From Parvularcula sp039822105 (GTDB lineage: Bacteria; Pseudomonadota; Alphaproteobacteria; Caulobacterales; Parvularculaceae), in the NCBI GenBank assembly GCA_039822105.1, contig JBCBMW010000017.1, positions 1 through 64,000 of the forward strand: 64,000 nt of DNA, in the 5' to 3' direction. A program made the translations under genes and the position numbers. Each line of letters starts with the position of its first letter. The first letter of the stretch is position 1. The notes under the pieces are model-generated. The model was not told the DNA's origin. It saw only the letters and a list, made by a program, of their open reading frames with translations, and searched no databases. This document shows positions 24,184-31,996 of the stretch, piece by piece.

Positions 24184-26748
24184 CTAAGAGATCGGGCCTT
24201 GCTGGATCATCGCGCTGGGCTTGTGATCGGCGCCTTCGCGTTTTTTCACGCAATGCTCCCAAAGCGCATCGACAATGGCGGTGCGGCTCACGGGTTTTGA
24301 CACATGGGCATCGGCTCCAGCTTCGAAGCTTTCGGCGACTTGGTCGCTCATCGCGTTGGCGGTGAGGGCGATGATCGGGGTCGTCGCCGCCCGTGCCCCC
24401 GCGTCGCCAGCGCGGATCCGGCGGGTGGCCTCAAGGCCGTCCATCACCGGCATGCGGATATCCATCAAGATGGCATCGAAGCTTCGTGTCCGGAGGTGGT
24501 CGATGGCTTCCTGACCGTTTTCGGCGATCACGAAGTCGAGCTCCAGCGGTTTGCAGACAGCCATCAGGACCTGGCGGTTGACCATCAGGTCCTCGGCCAC
24601 AAGGATCGACAGGCCGCGCACGCGCTCTTCGCTCAACTCTTCACCGCGGGTTTGACCACGCTCGTTGCGTTCAGTCCGTAGGCCGAGAGCTTTGCCCTCT
24701 ATCGTCACAGAGAAGGTCGAGCCTTTGTCCTGACGCGAATCGAGGATGAGGTCGCCGCCCAAGAGCTGCGCCAATTGTTTGGAGATCGCGAGGCCAAGTC
24801 CGGTGCCGCCAAAACGGCGCGATGTGCTGTCTTGGGCTTGCTCGAACTTGTTGAAGATCCGCTCTTGGTCCTCGGGACGAATGCCTTTACCTGTATCGGT
24901 GACGGTGAAGTTGATCGTCATGTCGTCAAGGCGCTTCAGGGTGATCTCGACCCATCCGCTGTCGGTGAACTTGATGGCATTGGAGACAAGGTTGGAGAGG
25001 ATCTGCCGTAGGCGGAGCGGATCGGTGAAGACCAGCTGCCCCTCCATGTCTTCGTGCCGGATGATCAGCGAGAGGTTCTTTTGCTGGGCGAGTTCTGCGT
25101 AGAGGCTGCGCACATCTTCAGCGATCGCGTAAGGTTCGCAAGCAATCCGCTCAATGATCAGTTTGCCGGCCTCAATCTTGGAAATATCGAGGATGTCATC
25201 GATCAAGCCCAGCAGGGTCCGACCTGACGAGGTCACCACTTTGACATACTCTTTTTGGGGACCGGTAAGGTGCGTGCGCTCGAGCGCCTCGGCCATGCCA
25301 ACGACACCATTCATTGGTGTACGGATTTCATGGCTCATATTGGCAAGGAACGCCGTTTTCGCGTCATTGGCGGCTTCTGCGAGGGTCCGCGCTTTTTCGA
25401 GCTCTGCTGTCCGGTCGAGGACCCGTTGTTCGAGGGTCTCGACGAGGTCTTCAAGCCGCCTGTCTCGCGACACGAGCGCTGTGGCAAGCCCGCCCAGCTC
25501 ATCATGCCGGGAGGACAGGGCGCTCAAGGTCACGCTCGCGTTTTCGGTTTCCGATTCGGCGCTGCGCGTCAGGCGCATGAGCGGCCTTGCGATCTGGCGG
25601 TAGACGAGAAACCCGATCAGTGACTGGAGCATCACCGCTGTGAGAAACACCGAGGTTGCCGCCCGCAGCGCGACCATGAACGCGTCGGCGGCGATCACGC
25701 TGTTGGGTTGGATGGTGAGGAGGTACCAGCCAGGACCATCGAAGGCGGCATAGGCCATGATGAAGCCAAGCCCTTCGTGTTCGAACGATCCCGAAGGTCC
25801 ATCCGCGTAGCTCAAGAGGTAATCGATCTGCAGCTTGTCGCTCACCATGTTGACGTCTTCGGGCGTTGCGCCGTGGGTGAGGTCAGTGTGGGAGAACAGA
25901 CCGAGTTCTTTGCTGGCGATCACGATATCGTAGTCATGGTCGTCATCAACGGTGACGATGCGCTCAAGCCAACCCGCCAGCGGCAGGGTCACGCCAAAGG
26001 CGCCGATCAGTGTGCCGTCCGGTGCATCCACAGGTGTTTCGCATCCGGTGGTCACGGATTGTCCGAGCTTGTCATAAACGAAGCTCGATAGCCCTGAACA
26101 GACAAGGCGCCGGTCCGGGTTGCGCTCGACCGTGATGGCCTGGGCAATCGGCGCGGTGGTGAAGTTCCAGTCAGCCGGCAAGTCACGGCGATAGGACAGA
26201 AGCTGGTTGGCCCTTTTGGGGGCAAACACGATGATGTCGCCCCGATCACTGAAGAACCAGAAATTGTCGAATTGCCCTGAAAGACTGGGGCCGAAGGTTC
26301 GCACGGTTTCAAAGGCCGCGATCAACAGTGCCTTATCATCATAGGTGAGTTCATCCGCACGGGGAATGAATGCCGCCATGCCGTAGGTGCGCTGGCCTTC
26401 GCCATTGGCCATGCCTTCGAACAGGCCATCGATACTGCGCCGGGTGCCATCGCCGAACTCTGGCATCAACGCATCAAGCTTGGCGTCGACTGTTGCAGGA
26501 TCGATTGACGCGAGCCGGGCCCACATGCCTTGGATACTCGCCTGCTGGTGGGCACGCAGTTGATCGAAAGTCACCTGATGCTGCGCAGCGCGGGAGATTG
26601 TCTCCTGCTCGAGCGCCTCAAGCCCTTCGGCCTTCAGGCGCCTGAACTCCGTGGTGAAGCCCAGGTAAGCAACAGCCATCGCGATCACCACAGACGCTAA
26701 GCCTGCGATGGTCATCACCTGCCCGATAAGGGACCGCGACCACTTCAC
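24184..26748 (-). CDS. Hybrid sensor histidine kinase/response regulator
   Basis: About 854 aa from the proposed GTG at 26748: TM helix at 10-30, a periplasmic sensor region of about 320 residues, a second TM near 355-380, HAMP, a coiled coil, HisKA with H473 (HEIRTPMNG), HATPase (NLVSNAIKF, DTGKGI, GTGLGLAIS) and a receiver with D763 (LMDIRMPVMDG). The frame runs upstream into nusA, but no ATG is available between the nusA end and the first TM, so the GTG preceded by GGGG is preferred. The final output partner is not adjacent. Confidence 0.88.
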   Translation of the reverse strand: MKWSRSLIGQVMTIAGLASVVIAMAVAYLGFTTEFRRLKAEGLEALEQETISRAAQHQVTFDQLRAHQQASIQGMWARLASIDPATVDAKLDALMPEFGDGTRRSIDGLFEGMANGEGQRTYGMAAFIPRADELTYDDKALLIAAFETVRTFGPSLSGQFDNFWFFSDRGDIIVFAPKRANQLLSYRRDLPADWNFTTAPIAQAITVERNPDRRLVCSGLSSFVYDKLGQSVTTGCETPVDAPDGTLIGAFGVTLPLAGWLERIVTVDDDHDYDIVIASKELGLFSHTDLTHGATPEDVNMVSDKLQIDYLLSYADGPSGSFEHEGLGFIMAYAAFDGPGWYLLTIQPNSVIAADAFMVALRAATSVFLTAVMLQSLIGFLVYRQIARPLMRLTRSAESETENASVTLSALSSRHDELGGLATALVSRDRRLEDLVETLEQRVLDRTAELEKARTLAEAANDAKTAFLANMSHEIRTPMNGVVGMAEALERTHLTGPQKEYVKVVTSSGRTLLGLIDDILDISKIEAGKLIIERIACEPYAIAEDVRSLYAELAQQKNLSLIIRHEDMEGQLVFTDPLRLRQILSNLVSNAIKFTDSGWVEITLKRLDDMTINFTVTDTGKGIRPEDQERIFNKFEQAQDSTSRRFGGTGLGLAISKQLAQLLGGDLILDSRQDKGSTFSVTIEGKALGLRTERNERGQTRGEELSEERVRGLSILVAEDLMVNRQVLMAVCKPLELDFVIAENGQEAIDHLRTRSFDAILMDIRMPVMDGLEATRRIRAGDAGARAATTPIIALTANAMSDQVAESFEAGADAHVSKPVSRTAIVDALWEHCVKKREGADHKPSAMIQQGPIS

Positions 26749-26755
26749 TTTTGAT

Positions 26756-26775
26756 ACCCCGGTACTAGCCGGGGT
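26756..26775 (-). other. Stem-loop between nusA and the hybrid kinase gene
   Basis: ACCCCGG (26756-26762) pairs with CCGGGGT (26769-26775) around TACTAG. On the transcribed strand it has no T run, and its 3' arm contains the GGGG just before the proposed GTG start of the kinase. It could therefore sequester that ribosome binding site instead of acting as a terminator. Confidence 0.4.
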
Positions 26776-26857
26776 TAATCTAGCGGGTGCTTCTTTGCTG
26801 CCGGGTGCAGCTTGCGACGACAATTTTAACTTTGTCGTCGCTTGGATTGATTCTTGT

Positions 26858-28441
26858 TTAGGCGTCGGCTGTTTCAGCCTCTTCCTCGCCTTCAACCTCA
26901 TCATCCCAGCCCATGCGGTTGCGCGCATCGGCGATCAACGCTTCAGCGACGTCAGGCTTAATGCGGAACTTCTCCAGCATGCCTTCATAGTGCTTTTTCT
27001 CGCCGTCAACGCGCTCGGTCCAACCTGTGAGGTCGTCCGCGACGCAACCTGCCAGGTCCTCGACCGACTTCACGCCTTCTTCGGCCAGGGCGACGATCAT
27101 TTTGAGGTTCAGCGGCTCAAAGGTGAGCATGTCGTCATCGACGCCCATCTCGATCCGCTTGGCATCGAGTTCCTGGCGCTCGCGCTCCAGGTGGTCGAGG
27201 GCGCGGGCCTGAAGCTCTTCGGCTGTCTCGTCGTCGAACCCTTCGATCAGCGCGATCTCGTTGAGCTCGACATAGGCGATCTCTTCGACCCGGGCGAAAC
27301 CTTCAGCAACCAGAAGGTTCGCGATCATGTCGTCGACATCGAGCACCTCCATAAAGAGGGCAGAGCGTTCGGCGTACTCCTTCTGGCGCTTCTCGCTTTC
27401 TTCTTCCTCAGTCATGATGTCGATCTCAAAGCCGGTCAGTTGGCTGGCGAGACGGACGTTTTGACCGCGGCGGCCGATGGCGAGGGAGAGCTGCTCGTCA
27501 GGGACAACCACCTCAATGCGCTCGAGCTCTTCGTCGAGGACGACTTTGGCGACCTCGGCGGGGGCAAGGGCGTTGACGACAAAGGTCGCAGTATCCTCGG
27601 ACCACGGAACGATATCGATCTTCTCACCGGCAAGCTCGCCGACGACGGCCTGGACGCGGCTACCGCGCATACCAACGCAGGCGCCGACGGGATCAATCGA
27701 GCTGTCGTTTGAGTGCACACCGATTTTGGCGCGGCTGCCGGGATCACGGGCCACGGCCTTGATCTCGATGACGCCGTCATAAACCTCAGGCACCTCTTGC
27801 TCGAAGAGTTTGGCCATGAATTGCGGGTGATTCCGTGACAGGAAGATCTGTGGTCCGCGCTGTTCCCGGCGCACATCAGCGATGTAAGCGCGGACGCGAT
27901 CACCCTGACGCAGGGGCTCGCGCGGGATTTGCTGGTCGCGGCGGATGACCGCCTCGCCTTTTCCTAAGTCGATGATCACATGGCCATATTCGAGGCGCTT
28001 GATAGCGCCAGAGATGATCTCACCAACGCGATCTTTGTAATCCTCATACTGATTGTCACGCTCGGCATCGCGCATCCGCTGCGTGATGGTCTGCTTCGCC
28101 GCAAGCGCCGCCACCCGGCCAAAATCAACCGGTGGGAGCGGGTCGGAGAGGAAGTCGCCGACTTCAGCCTCTGGATTTTGACGCTGGGCGGCCTTGAGCG
28201 AGATCTCGGTCGAGTCGTTCTCGACCTCTTCGACGACCTCCATCAGGCGCCACAGGCGCTGCTCACCGGTTTTGGGATCGATCTCGACACGGACGTTGGT
28301 CTCTTGACCATAGCGAGACTTGGCCGCGCGGGAGAGCGCGTCCTCCATCGCCTCAATGACGATGTCCATGTCGATCGACTTCTCCATCGCCACAGCGCGG
28401 GCGATTTGCATCAGTTCCAGTTTGTTGGCGGTAACGGCCAT
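26858..28441 (-). CDS. nusA: Transcription termination/antitermination factor NusA
   Basis: 527 aa. NTD (IARAVAMEKSID, DALSRAAKSRYG), S1 domain (GHVIIDLGKGEAVIRRDQQIPRE), tandem KH domains (GSRAKIGVHSND, GACVGMRGSRVQAVV, LAIGRRGQNVRLASQLTG) and a C-terminal acidic/HhH repeat region (VAEGFARVEEIAYV). It binds RNA polymerase and nascent RNA. GGAG eight bases upstream of the ATG lies inside the preceding small ORF, which ends 3 nt before nusA. infB, its usual downstream neighbour, is absent here. Confidence 0.97.
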   Translation of the reverse strand: MAVTANKLELMQIARAVAMEKSIDMDIVIEAMEDALSRAAKSRYGQETNVRVEIDPKTGEQRLWRLMEVVEEVENDSTEISLKAAQRQNPEAEVGDFLSDPLPPVDFGRVAALAAKQTITQRMRDAERDNQYEDYKDRVGEIISGAIKRLEYGHVIIDLGKGEAVIRRDQQIPREPLRQGDRVRAYIADVRREQRGPQIFLSRNHPQFMAKLFEQEVPEVYDGVIEIKAVARDPGSRAKIGVHSNDSSIDPVGACVGMRGSRVQAVVGELAGEKIDIVPWSEDTATFVVNALAPAEVAKVVLDEELERIEVVVPDEQLSLAIGRRGQNVRLASQLTGFEIDIMTEEEESEKRQKEYAERSALFMEVLDVDDMIANLLVAEGFARVEEIAYVELNEIALIEGFDDETAEELQARALDHLERERQELDAKRIEMGVDDDMLTFEPLNLKMIVALAEEGVKSVEDLAGCVADDLTGWTERVDGEKKHYEGMLEKFRIKPDVAEALIADARNRMGWDDEVEGEEEAETADA

Positions 28442-28444
28442 GGG

Positions 28445-28678
28445 TTAGTCTCCGGTCGGCGCGGGGGTGGCCGCGGCTTTTGTCTTTATGCTGTTTAAAT
28501 CTGTGAGGTTGGCACACCACTCGCGCCACGCAATCTGATCGTCAGACGGGTTCTCGGTGTAGGCGCCTTGATGGTTGTATGAGCAATAACAGCGCTCAGC
28601 GCCGCCATCCCAAACGCCACCATTGTCATTGCAGGCATCTTGGGTATCCGCGCCGCAGCCAGCGTTCAACACCGTCAT
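28445..28678 (-). CDS. Small Cys-rich protein whose 5' end lies in a palindromic repeat
   Basis: A 77-aa ORF (92 aa from an upstream ATG at 28723) between rimP and nusA. The body reads like a small secreted domain: DACNDNGGVWDGGAERCYCSY plus WREWC, five cysteines in total. The N-terminus (MTVLNAGC) resembles the end of a lipoprotein signal, but Asn stands at -3 and no normal signal peptide precedes it, because upstream codons belong to the 101-bp repeat at 28670-28770. It may be a lipoprotein gene whose 5' end was replaced by the repeat, or an in-frame fusion. It ends 3 nt before nusA. Family unknown. Confidence 0.45.
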   Translation of the reverse strand: MTVLNAGCGADTQDACNDNGGVWDGGAERCYCSYNHQGAYTENPSDDQIAWREWCANLTDLNSIKTKAAATPAPTGD

Positions 28679-28770
28679 CCCGGCCGCAGCGAAGCGGAGA
28701 GCCGGGATCCATGGTTGATCCATCCGGCCCTGGGTCCCGGATAAGCCTGCGGCTTTCCGGGATGACGGTG
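28670..28770. repeat. 101-bp palindromic intergenic element with 14-bp perfect ends
   Basis: CACCGTCATCCCGG at 28670-28683 is repeated in inverse as CCGGGATGACGGTG at 28757-28770. The interior is an imperfect palindrome (GCAGCGAAGCGGAGAGCCGGGATCC against GGGTCCCGGATAAGCCTGCGGC). The sequence style matches dispersed palindromic elements of alphaproteobacterial genomes. It begins 19 bp after the rimP stop and supplies the start codon of the Cys-rich ORF. No second copy was noticed in this window. Confidence 0.8.
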
Positions 28771-28788
28771 AGAGGCAGGATCGTCGGA

Positions 28789-29346
28789 TCACGACATCCC
28801 TCCGCGTTGAGGACCGTCGGCATTCTCGCTCCACGCGGCGTCGCCATCTTTGAGCGCGGCTTTGGAGCGGCGGAGGCTTTCGGTGATGAGCTCGTCGGTC
28901 ATGATGAGCTTGGCGGCGGCGATGAGGGAGAAGGGCATCAGGGCCGTCTCCTCCTCGCCCTCGAGGTCCACGAGCACATTGTCGTCTTCGACACCCGCGA
29001 GGATGCCCTTGAAGCGCTTCTGGCCTTCGACCGCCTGGGTCGTCTCAATCTTGGCGGCGAAACCGTCCCAGCGCTCAAAGTCCTTGAGGCGGGTCAGTGG
29101 CCGGTCGATGCCGGGGGAGGAGACCTCGAGCGTGTAGGCCTCTTCAATAGGATCGGCGTCTTCCAGCACCGGGGAGATGGCGCGGGACAGCTCAGCGCAG
29201 TCTTCCGCCGACATCGTACCGTCGGGGCGCTCGGCCATCACCTGCAGGGTTTTGTTCCGCGAGCCCGTGACGCGCAGACGGATAAGCTCAAAGCCCGCGG
29301 CTTCCACCACGGGTTCTAGCAATTCGTTGAGCACGGCTTGGGCCAC
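28789..29346 (-). CDS. rimP: Ribosome maturation factor RimP
   Basis: Needed for 30S subunit maturation. The GTG at 29346 gives 185 aa (MAQAVLNELLEPVVEAAGFELI) with GGAGG (29352-29356) five bases upstream; the TTG at 29367 lies inside the leader hairpin and is rejected. Typical signatures are SPGIDRPLT and the DFERWDGFAA C-terminal SH3-like part. First gene of a rimP-(small ORF)-nusA unit with its own promoter and leader terminator. Confidence 0.94.
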   Translation of the reverse strand: MAQAVLNELLEPVVEAAGFELIRLRVTGSRNKTLQVMAERPDGTMSAEDCAELSRAISPVLEDADPIEEAYTLEVSSPGIDRPLTRLKDFERWDGFAAKIETTQAVEGQKRFKGILAGVEDDNVLVDLEGEEETALMPFSLIAAAKLIMTDELITESLRRSKAALKDGDAAWSENADGPQRGGMS

Positions 29347-29355
29347 GCGACCCTC

Positions 29356-29390
29356 CAGAAACAACAAAAGCGGCCCCGGGGGGCCGCTTT
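29356..29390 (-). terminator. Intrinsic terminator in the rimP-nusA leader (candidate attenuator)
   Basis: On the transcribed strand AAAGCGGCCCC (29390-29380) pairs with GGGGCCGCTTT (29377-29367), followed by TTGTTGTTT so that nine of eleven bases after the stem are T. No gene lies upstream on this strand; transcription must start in the 85 bp before it and read through to reach rimP. It therefore fits a leader attenuator better than an end-of-operon terminator. Confidence 0.7.
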
Positions 29391-29417
29391 CGAGAGATTT
29401 TCGAAAACTGTTTGTTG

Positions 29418-29446
29418 AGTATAGGACCGCAAGACGGTGGTGTCAC
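29418..29446 (-). promoter_or_regulatory. sigma70-like promoter of rimP-nusA
   Basis: On the minus strand GTGACA (29446-29441) and TATACT (29423-29418) are separated by exactly 17 nt; each differs from consensus at one position. Initiation near 29411 would give a leader of about 65 nt containing the terminator hairpin. Confidence 0.6.
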
Positions 29447-29476
29447 CCCGTCAACGGCAGGAAACCACGGGCAGCC

Positions 29477-30427
29477 ATGACCAAGGTCACCGTTCTGATT
29501 GTGAACTACAAGGCAGCGGAGCTGATCCTCCGCAACCTGCCCAATGTGACCGCTGAAAAGCAGGGGGTGGAGCATCTCGACGTCATCATCGTTGACAATG
29601 CCTCACCCGACGACTCGCTGGAGGTCCTGCGGGCGGGGATCGCGGATCTCGATCATGTGGAGCTGATCGCATCGCCTGTGAATGGCGGTTTTGCGGCGGG
29701 CAACAATGTCGGCTTCAAGGCCATCTATGCGCGTGACGAGCAGCCCGACGCGGTCTTGCTTCTTAATCCTGATACAGAATTCTTCCCAGGCTCTCTGAAG
29801 GAGCTGATCAGCGCCGCTGAGGCCTTTCCTGACGGCGGCTGTTTTGGCGGGAAAGCCTTCACCGAAGAGATGCAGCCGCGGGGCTGCTGCTACCGTTATC
29901 CGCGTCTCTTGCGAGAGGTCGCGACGATCCCTGGGCTTTATCATCTCTTTCCTGACAGCATTCGGTCAGTTGAGATGCTGATGGATGCAACGGGCCCTGC
30001 GCCTTGCGACTGGGTATCCGGCGCATGCTTCCTCCTGATACGGAAGGCACTCGACGATGTCCCGTTCTTTGACGACGACTACTTTCTCTATTTTGAAGAG
30101 ACCGACTATTGCCGGCAATTGAATGCCAATGGATGGCAGGTGATTCACGTTCCCGACGCCCGATTTGTGCATGTGGGCGGACAGTCGACGGGCATCAAGG
30201 AAAGCCGGGAGAAGAAAAACGGGCTTCCCGCCTATTGGTATGAAAGCTGGCGGCGCTACCACGTGAAGACCCACGGGCGCGCCTATACGCTCGCGGTTGG
30301 CGCGGTGAAGCTCTGCGCCTCGCTGTTGCGCTCGGTCCAAAAGCCCTCGAACGCTCAAGAGGGCTTCTCCCGTTCTGACTTCATCCGTTTGGTGATGGCC
30401 CCAACATGGAGTGATGCGCCGCTATGA
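29477..30427 (+). CDS. Glycosyltransferase family 2 (rhamnosyltransferase-like)
   Basis: 316 aa. TVLIVNYKAAELI, IIVDNASPDDS, NGGFAAGNN and LLLNPDTEF are the motifs of WbbL-type GT2 enzymes that transfer deoxysugars in O-antigen or capsule synthesis. ATG 29477 starts the conserved domain; the longer frame upstream covers the rimP promoter region and is rejected. The stop overlaps the next gene (ATGA), so the enzyme is coupled to a sulfotransferase. Confidence 0.88.
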   Translation: MTKVTVLIVNYKAAELILRNLPNVTAEKQGVEHLDVIIVDNASPDDSLEVLRAGIADLDHVELIASPVNGGFAAGNNVGFKAIYARDEQPDAVLLLNPDTEFFPGSLKELISAAEAFPDGGCFGGKAFTEEMQPRGCCYRYPRLLREVATIPGLYHLFPDSIRSVEMLMDATGPAPCDWVSGACFLLIRKALDDVPFFDDDYFLYFEETDYCRQLNANGWQVIHVPDARFVHVGGQSTGIKESREKKNGLPAYWYESWRRYHVKTHGRAYTLAVGAVKLCASLLRSVQKPSNAQEGFSRSDFIRLVMAPTWSDAPL

Positions 30428-31299
30428 GGCTTCCTGATTTTGTCGTCATTGGTGCCATGAAGTGCGGGACCTCCACACTGGCCCATCAGCTGGGTTTACA
30501 GGCGGGTGTCTTTATGACCGAGCCTAAGGAGCCCAACTTCTTCTCCGATGATGCCATCTTCGCCAAAGGTATGGAGTGGTACACGGATCTCTTTCGAGAT
30601 GCTCCGGAGGGCGCGCTTCTGGGTGAGGCGAGCACGCACTACACCAAGCTTCCGACCCATCCCCTCGCAACCGAACGCATGGCGGCGCAGGTGCCGGACG
30701 CGAAACTCATCTATATGGTGCGTGAGCCGGTTTCCCGGTCTCTATCGCAGCTGCGCCATCATTGGACCGAGCGTAAGGCGAGCCAGGACTTTGAGCGTGA
30801 GGTGCGTCAAATCCCGGAGCTTTTGGCTTATAGCCGGTATCATGAGCAGATCTCAGCGTGGCGTCGTCACTATACGGACGAGAACATTTTGGTCGTTGCG
30901 CTCGAGCGGCTTCACGCCCAACCGCACGAGGAGTTTGATCGGGTCTTGCGCTTCCTTGGGATGGAAGGCGCTTGGGTCGAGGACACCGGAAATCAGAACG
31001 AAGGTGCAGCTCGGTCCCGCGACTTCCCGCTCCACTCACTTCTGATCGGCAACCCGGTGATGACGGCGCTACGTCGCGCCCTGATCCCGCAGTCACTTCG
31101 GCAGTTCGTTTACCGCCAGCGTCAGATCTCTGCGCCCAGCGTTTCGGACGACGCGCGCCTCTACCTCGCTGATGGCGTGCGCGACGACATGACTGCTTTT
31201 GGGCAATTGGTGGGGCTTGATGGTCTGACGCCGGAGAATTTCAAGGAAAAGGTGTTGAGCCAGCAGCTCAGCCTCGTTTCTGAAAGCGTAGATACGTGA
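30424..31299 (+). CDS. PAPS-dependent sulfotransferase
   Basis: A 291-aa sulfotransferase. The 5' PSB loop that binds PAPS reads GAMKCGTSTL at residues 10-19, and the 3'-phosphate-binding region is VREPVSRSLSQLRHHW. This form resembles heparan-sulfate/carbohydrate sulfotransferases. Overlap of 4 nt with the glycosyltransferase gene suggests sulfation of a surface glycan, a plausible trait in a marine bacterium. The 3' end overlaps the convergent trmB gene by 32 nt. Confidence 0.88.
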   Translation: MRLPDFVVIGAMKCGTSTLAHQLGLQAGVFMTEPKEPNFFSDDAIFAKGMEWYTDLFRDAPEGALLGEASTHYTKLPTHPLATERMAAQVPDAKLIYMVREPVSRSLSQLRHHWTERKASQDFEREVRQIPELLAYSRYHEQISAWRRHYTDENILVVALERLHAQPHEEFDRVLRFLGMEGAWVEDTGNQNEGAARSRDFPLHSLLIGNPVMTALRRALIPQSLRQFVYRQRQISAPSVSDDARLYLADGVRDDMTAFGQLVGLDGLTPENFKEKVLSQQLSLVSESVDT

Positions 31300-31987
31300 T
31301 CGGACGACCCGCGGCCTCGCCTTTGGCCATGTAGCGGGTCTTCGGCCAGTCTGCGGGTGGCTCGCGCCAGTCGTCGGCTTTATCGGCTAGCCAATCAAAG
31401 GCGCCACCTTCTTTCTCGAAGATCTGCCAATGCATCAGCGTCCAGCGGATATAGTCCGCGATGTCGGAGCTGATCCAAAGCTCCGCTCCAGGACGAAGAA
31501 GGCGCGCGGCTTCCGCTAGAAACGCTTGGCTCACCATGCGCCGCTTGTGATGCCGTTTCTTCGGCCAGGGGTCGGGCTGGAGGAGATAGAGCCGGTCGAG
31601 GGCGCTATCGGGCAAGGCCGCCAAAGCGGGTCTGGCGTCGCCCTCGAGGACACGAACATTGGTGAGCTGATGATCGTCGATCTGGGAGAGGAGCTTGGCC
31701 ACCCCGTTGACGAAGGGCTCAGCGCCGAAAAAGAGCGTATTTGGTGCATGCTGGGCTTGCCAAGCGAGATGCTCACCCCCGCCAAAGCCGATCTCAAAAT
31801 GGAGCGGCCCTTGATGGTCTGCTGCCATCTTAGCGATGGTCTCTGCGGAAAAAGCGAGGCGCGGCAACAGCTCTTGGACAAGCCGTTCTTGCCGCGGCTT
31901 CAGCGGTTTGTCCTGCCGGCGCCCATAAAGACGACCGTCCGCACGTTCGTGATGATCACTAGGCGGACGGTTCAAGTTGTCAGGCAC
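31268..31987 (-). CDS. trmB: tRNA (guanine-N7)-methyltransferase
   Basis: Class I SAM-dependent enzyme making m7G46 in tRNA. 239 aa with FEIGFGGGEHL (SAM site), LLQPDPWPKKRHHKRR (catalytic PDPWPKKRH motif) and SSDIADY. It starts with GTG 9 nt after metK, with AAGGA five bases upstream, so it is cotranscribed with metK. Confidence 0.95.
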   Translation of the reverse strand: MPDNLNRPPSDHHERADGRLYGRRQDKPLKPRQERLVQELLPRLAFSAETIAKMAADHQGPLHFEIGFGGGEHLAWQAQHAPNTLFFGAEPFVNGVAKLLSQIDDHQLTNVRVLEGDARPALAALPDSALDRLYLLQPDPWPKKRHHKRRMVSQAFLAEAARLLRPGAELWISSDIADYIRWTLMHWQIFEKEGGAFDWLADKADDWREPPADWPKTRYMAKGEAAGRPITYLRFQKRG

Positions 31988-31996
31988 GTGGGTCCT

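Noticed and set aside
26756..26775. nusA terminator
   Set aside because: The stem has no T run on the transcribed strand and lies against the kinase ribosome binding site, so it is listed as a stem-loop only.
26708..27712. 334-aa plus-strand frame opposite nusA and the kinase 5' region
   Set aside because: Crosses two real genes in antisense; composition of a shadow frame.
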